Both the position numbers and the translations under genes were made by a program. From the NCBI GenBank assembly GCA_937906485.1, contig CALCYB010000050.1, positions 1-9,109 on the forward strand: a stretch of DNA of 9,109 nucleotides, given 5' to 3'. The DNA is from an uncultured Rikenellaceae bacterium (lineage in GTDB: Bacteria; Bacteroidota; Bacteroidia; Bacteroidales; UBA932). The notes beneath the pieces were generated by a model. That model saw nothing but the letters and a program-made list of their open reading frames with translations. It made no database searches and had not been told where the DNA came from. Of the stretch, positions 6,768-9,109 are shown piece after piece; the stretch's first letter is position 1; every line of letters begins with the position of its first letter.

Positions 6768-6794
6768 CAGGGTAATTTTAATCTTCGAAATATT

Positions 6795-7625
6795 ATGATT
6801 CTGATAGCCGACAGCGGTGCGACCAAAGTGGATTGGCGCTGCATTAAACCCGATGGTTCAATGGTGGAAATACAAACAGAAGGAATCAATGCGGTTTTCT
6901 TGACGCCCGAGCAAATTGTCGATCTGTTAAAGAAACATCTTCTGCCGGTGTTGGGACCTGGAGTCCGTGAAGTTTATTTTTACGGGGCGGGTGTTGTTTC
7001 TGCGCAAGTATCACAGACCTTGGCTGAGTGCTTTGATGCGGTCTTTCCGGGATGCTCTTGCGCAGCTGAATCAGATATTTTGGCAGCAGCTCGTGCCTTG
7101 TGCGGCAATCGTCCCGGCATCGCCTGCATTCTGGGGACCGGAGCCAATACTTGTTTCTACGACGGCGAGAAAATTACGAAAAACGTAAGAGCCGGTGGTT
7201 TTATTTTGGGTGATGATGGCAGCGGTGCTGTCATCGGCAAGCATTTCATTTCTGATTTTGTCAAAGGGTTGCTTCCCAAAGAGATTGAAGAAGAGTTTGT
7301 CAGACGTTACGGACTTGACTATGCGGGAATTGTCCAAAAGGTCTATCGCGAAGGCCAGCCGAGCCGCTTCTTGGCGTCTTTCTCTCCTTTTATCAATGAA
7401 TTCCGAAGCCATCCTCACATTGCGAAGCTTTTGCGCCGTTGTTTCGATGATTTCTTTGAGAGAAACATTTCACAATACGACTATGCCTCCTGTGAGGTAA
7501 ATCTGGTGGGATCGGTGGCCCATTATTACCGGGATATTTTGGAAGAATCGGCGCAGGCTCATGGCATGAAAATCGGCAAGATTCTCAAAAGCCCGATTAC
7601 CGGATTGGTTGAGTACCACAGTTAA
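6795..7625 (+). CDS. BadF/BadG-family amino-sugar kinase, probable MurNAc (or GlcNAc) kinase
   Basis: This is a 276-residue ASKHA-fold ATPase of the BadF/BadG/BcrA/BcrD type, which includes N-acetylglucosamine and N-acetylmuramic acid kinases. Visible motifs from the ATG are phosphate-1 loop DSGATKVDW (6-14), ESDILAAARAL (92-102) with Asp94 as likely catalytic base, phosphate-2 loop CILGTGANTC (111-120), GGFILGDDGSGAVIG (134-148) with the glycine-rich hinge, and a C-terminal NLVGSVAHYY adenosine segment (236-245). The ATG at 6795 is chosen because DSGATK then begins at residue 6, as in relatives; the upstream TTG lies in a promoter-like box. It lies 20 nt before murQ. Kinases of this family beside MurQ are known as MurK in Clostridium and Tannerella, which favours MurNAc to MurNAc-6-phosphate as the reaction. 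GlcNAc kinase activity is the main alternative. Confidence 0.88.
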   Translation: MILIADSGATKVDWRCIKPDGSMVEIQTEGINAVFLTPEQIVDLLKKHLLPVLGPGVREVYFYGAGVVSAQVSQTLAECFDAVFPGCSCAAESDILAAARALCGNRPGIACILGTGANTCFYDGEKITKNVRAGGFILGDDGSGAVIGKHFISDFVKGLLPKEIEEEFVRRYGLDYAGIVQKVYREGQPSRFLASFSPFINEFRSHPHIAKLLRRCFDDFFERNISQYDYASCEVNLVGSVAHYYRDILEESAQAHGMKIGKILKSPITGLVEYHS

Positions 7626-7645
7626 AAATCATAAACCTACTTACG

Positions 7646-8458
7646 ATGAAAGTTACAGAACAAGCTTCCCGTTATGAGAACTTAGACCAGATGACGACAC
7701 GGGAATTGCTGGAGAACATGAACAAAGAAGACCGGCTGGTTCCCATCACGGTTGAACAATGCATTCCCCAAATTGAAAAATTGGTGGATGGAATTGTGGA
7801 ACGTATGAAGAAAGGTGGACGCCTTTTCTACCTGGGGGCAGGTACGAGTGGTCGTCTCGGTATTTTGGATGCCTCTGAAATTCCACCGACCTACGGTGCT
7901 CCTTATGATTTGGTGATTGGCTTGATCGCAGGAGGAGATACGGCTATCCGCAAAGCCGTTGAAGCTGCGGAAGACGATTGGGATGGTGGTTGGAGAGATA
8001 TGCAACCCTACCATGTGGGTGAGAACGATGTGGTAGTGGGTATTGCTGCATCAGGTACCACCCCTTATGTGATCGGTGCGTTGAAGCAGGCCCGTGCCCG
8101 GGGTATCCTGACTGCGTGCATCACCTGTAACCCGGCTGCTCCCGCTGCTGCGGAGGCTGAAATTCCGATTGTAGCCGTTGTGGGTCCTGAATTTGTGACG
8201 GGAAGTACCCGGATGAAAGCTGGTACTGCACAAAAATTGATTCTGAACATGATTTCCACCTCGACGATGATCCGTATGGGTCACGTAAAAGGCAACAAGA
8301 TGGTGGATATGCAGCTGACCAATGCCAAATTGGTGGACCGTGGAACCAAAATGATCATGGACGAAACGGGCATCACCGATTACGAATATGCAAAATTCCT
8401 TTTGTTGAAACACGGCTCTGTGCGCCACGCAGTGGATGCCTACCAAAGCCAAAAATAG
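7646..8458 (+). CDS. murQ: N-acetylmuramic acid 6-phosphate etherase
   Basis: This cytoplasmic lyase cleaves the D-lactyl ether of MurNAc-6-phosphate, giving GlcNAc-6-phosphate and D-lactate for wall recycling. The 270-residue protein is a single SIS domain, slightly shorter than E. coli MurQ. Key blocks are YLGAGTSGRLGILDASEIPP (62-81) with Glu78, AVEAAEDD (104-111) with Glu109, GIAASGTTPYV (132-142), and the GCKR/MurQ signature GPEFVTGSTRMKAGTAQK (180-197). Glu78 and Glu109 correspond by position to catalytic Glu83 and Glu114 of E. coli MurQ. The extra C-terminal residues of the longer enzymes are missing, which I believe is common in Bacteroidota. It follows the kinase by 20 nt and precedes recR by 11 nt. 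No PTS transporter MurP is in the window, fitting a kinase-dependent rather than PTS-dependent route. Confidence 0.96.
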   Translation: MKVTEQASRYENLDQMTTRELLENMNKEDRLVPITVEQCIPQIEKLVDGIVERMKKGGRLFYLGAGTSGRLGILDASEIPPTYGAPYDLVIGLIAGGDTAIRKAVEAAEDDWDGGWRDMQPYHVGENDVVVGIAASGTTPYVIGALKQARARGILTACITCNPAAPAAAEAEIPIVAVVGPEFVTGSTRMKAGTAQKLILNMISTSTMIRMGHVKGNKMVDMQLTNAKLVDRGTKMIMDETGITDYEYAKFLLLKHGSVRHAVDAYQSQK

Positions 8459-8469
8459 ATAAATAAGGA

Positions 8470-9096
8470 ATGATGCGTCCTGATCCTTATGCTCCATCAC
8501 AGCTCTTGCAGGCTGCGGTGGAGCAATTTGCATCCTTGCCAGGAGTTGGTAAGAAGACCGCCTTGCGCTATGCCCTGCATCTTTTGAAGCAGCCGCGGGA
8601 ACGTGTGGATCTGTTTGTGGAGTCCCTCGGCCGTTTTCGCAGAGAGGTGCGGCATTGTCGGGTCTGTTCCATGATTACCGACGATGAGGTTTGTCCGATC
8701 TGTCGGGACCAGCGCCGGGACCATTCACTGATTTGTGTGGTCGAGAGCATCCGCGACGTATTGAGCATTGAGGCCACAGGGGAATACCGTGGTGTCTATC
8801 ATGTACTGGGCGGTGTCATTTCTCCGATGGATGGGATTGGCCCTTCGGATCTGACCATGAAGGAATTGGTCGAACGGGTCAAGGCAGGCAACGTGCAGGA
8901 GGTGATTCTGGCCTTGAGTACCGACATGGAGGGAGAGACGACATCCTTTTACTTGTACAAATTATTAGCAGATTGTTCTGTGACGGTGTCCACGATTGCG
9001 CGGGGTGTGGGCTTTGGTGATGATCTGGAGTATGCTGACCAGCTCACCTTGAGCAAGTCCATCGCCAACCGTCAGCTGTTTACCCCTAATTTATAG
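8470..9096 (+). CDS. recR: Recombination mediator protein RecR
   Basis: RecR acts with RecO (and RecF) to load RecA on single-stranded DNA at gaps during recombinational repair. The 208-residue length is normal. Domains in order are a helix-hairpin-helix (LPGVGKKTALRYALHLL, 23-39), a four-Cys zinc finger (Cys63, Cys66, Cys75, Cys78), a Toprim domain (about 86-180, with ICVVES at 88-93 and STDMEGETTS at 150-159), and a C-terminal ATP-binding-like segment (GDDLEYADQLTLSKSI, 183-198). STDMEGETT replaces the proteobacterial TNPTVEGEAT. Two adjacent ATG codons (8470 and 8473) are possible starts, and AAGGA at 8465-8469 fits the second slightly better. It is probably in one unit with the kinase and murQ, though functionally unrelated to them. 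Confidence 0.96.
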   Translation: MMRPDPYAPSQLLQAAVEQFASLPGVGKKTALRYALHLLKQPRERVDLFVESLGRFRREVRHCRVCSMITDDEVCPICRDQRRDHSLICVVESIRDVLSIEATGEYRGVYHVLGGVISPMDGIGPSDLTMKELVERVKAGNVQEVILALSTDMEGETTSFYLYKLLADCSVTVSTIARGVGFGDDLEYADQLTLSKSIANRQLFTPNL

Positions 9097-9098
9097 TT

Positions 9099-9109
9099 AT
9101 GCAACATTC
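9099..9109 (+). CDS. Possible start of a further gene (cut by the window edge)
   Basis: An ATG two bases after the recR stop begins ATG CAA CAT TC and runs off the window. The tight spacing suits a next operon gene, but three codons are not enough to identify it or confirm it is coding. Confidence 0.3.

Noticed and set aside
6765..6794. A TTG start at 6765 giving a 286-residue kinase
   Set aside because: The codon falls within the TATCTTTG box, and the ATG at 6795 places the phosphate-binding loop at the usual distance from the N-terminus.
8051..8533. A 160-codon minus-strand frame across the murQ-recR junction
   Set aside because: It is antisense to two clear genes and shows no recognisable domain.

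Overview
The window looks like ordinary chromosome from a member of the Bacteroidales (phylum Bacteroidota). The evidence is the promoter style (TTTG, about 20 nt, then TAnnTTTG), weak Shine-Dalgarno sequences, the sequence style of the rRNA and RNase P RNA, and the set of genes: DUF1460, a bacterial FatA-type thioesterase and a two-gene kinase/MurQ unit. The genus cannot be resolved by eye. Base composition looks even, near 50% GC. I see no transposase, integrase, phage gene, CRISPR array or tRNA.

Layout. Positions 1-318 are the 3' end of a 23S rRNA, followed by a short spacer, 5S rRNA (about 397-508) and a strong intrinsic terminator (513-549) that closes the rRNA operon. A plus-strand pair follows: a PD40 beta-propeller lipoprotein (638-1645) and a small exported probable beta-barrel protein (1658-2179). 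The next block is on the minus strand: a DUF1460 NlpC/P60-like cell-wall hydrolase (2176-3117), RNase P RNA (about 3147-3471) and an acyl-ACP thioesterase (3506-4252). A compact divergent promoter region (4253-4357) then leads to plus-strand genes: CTP synthase pyrG, a plant-type glutaminyl-peptide cyclotransferase overlapping it by 4 bp, a BadF/BadG-family amino-sugar kinase, MurNAc-6-phosphate etherase murQ, and recR. At the right edge there may be the first codons of one more gene.

How the genes fit together. The kinase and MurQ together make a plausible route from MurNAc to GlcNAc-6-phosphate, i.e. peptidoglycan salvage. The exported DUF1460 enzyme, elsewhere in the window, acts on the same polymer. 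The glutaminyl cyclotransferase would cap exported proteins that begin with Gln after signal peptide removal, and the small barrel protein here has the matching Ala-Gln cleavage site. pyrG, recR, rnpB and the rRNAs are housekeeping.

I do not see a convincing new defence, mobile or biosynthetic system. The points most worth checking are regulatory: a C-tract where the pyrG transcript should start, interlocked divergent promoters, and a five-codon reading frame ending just before pyrG. The uncharacterised lipoprotein/barrel pair next to the rRNA operon is also worth a look.
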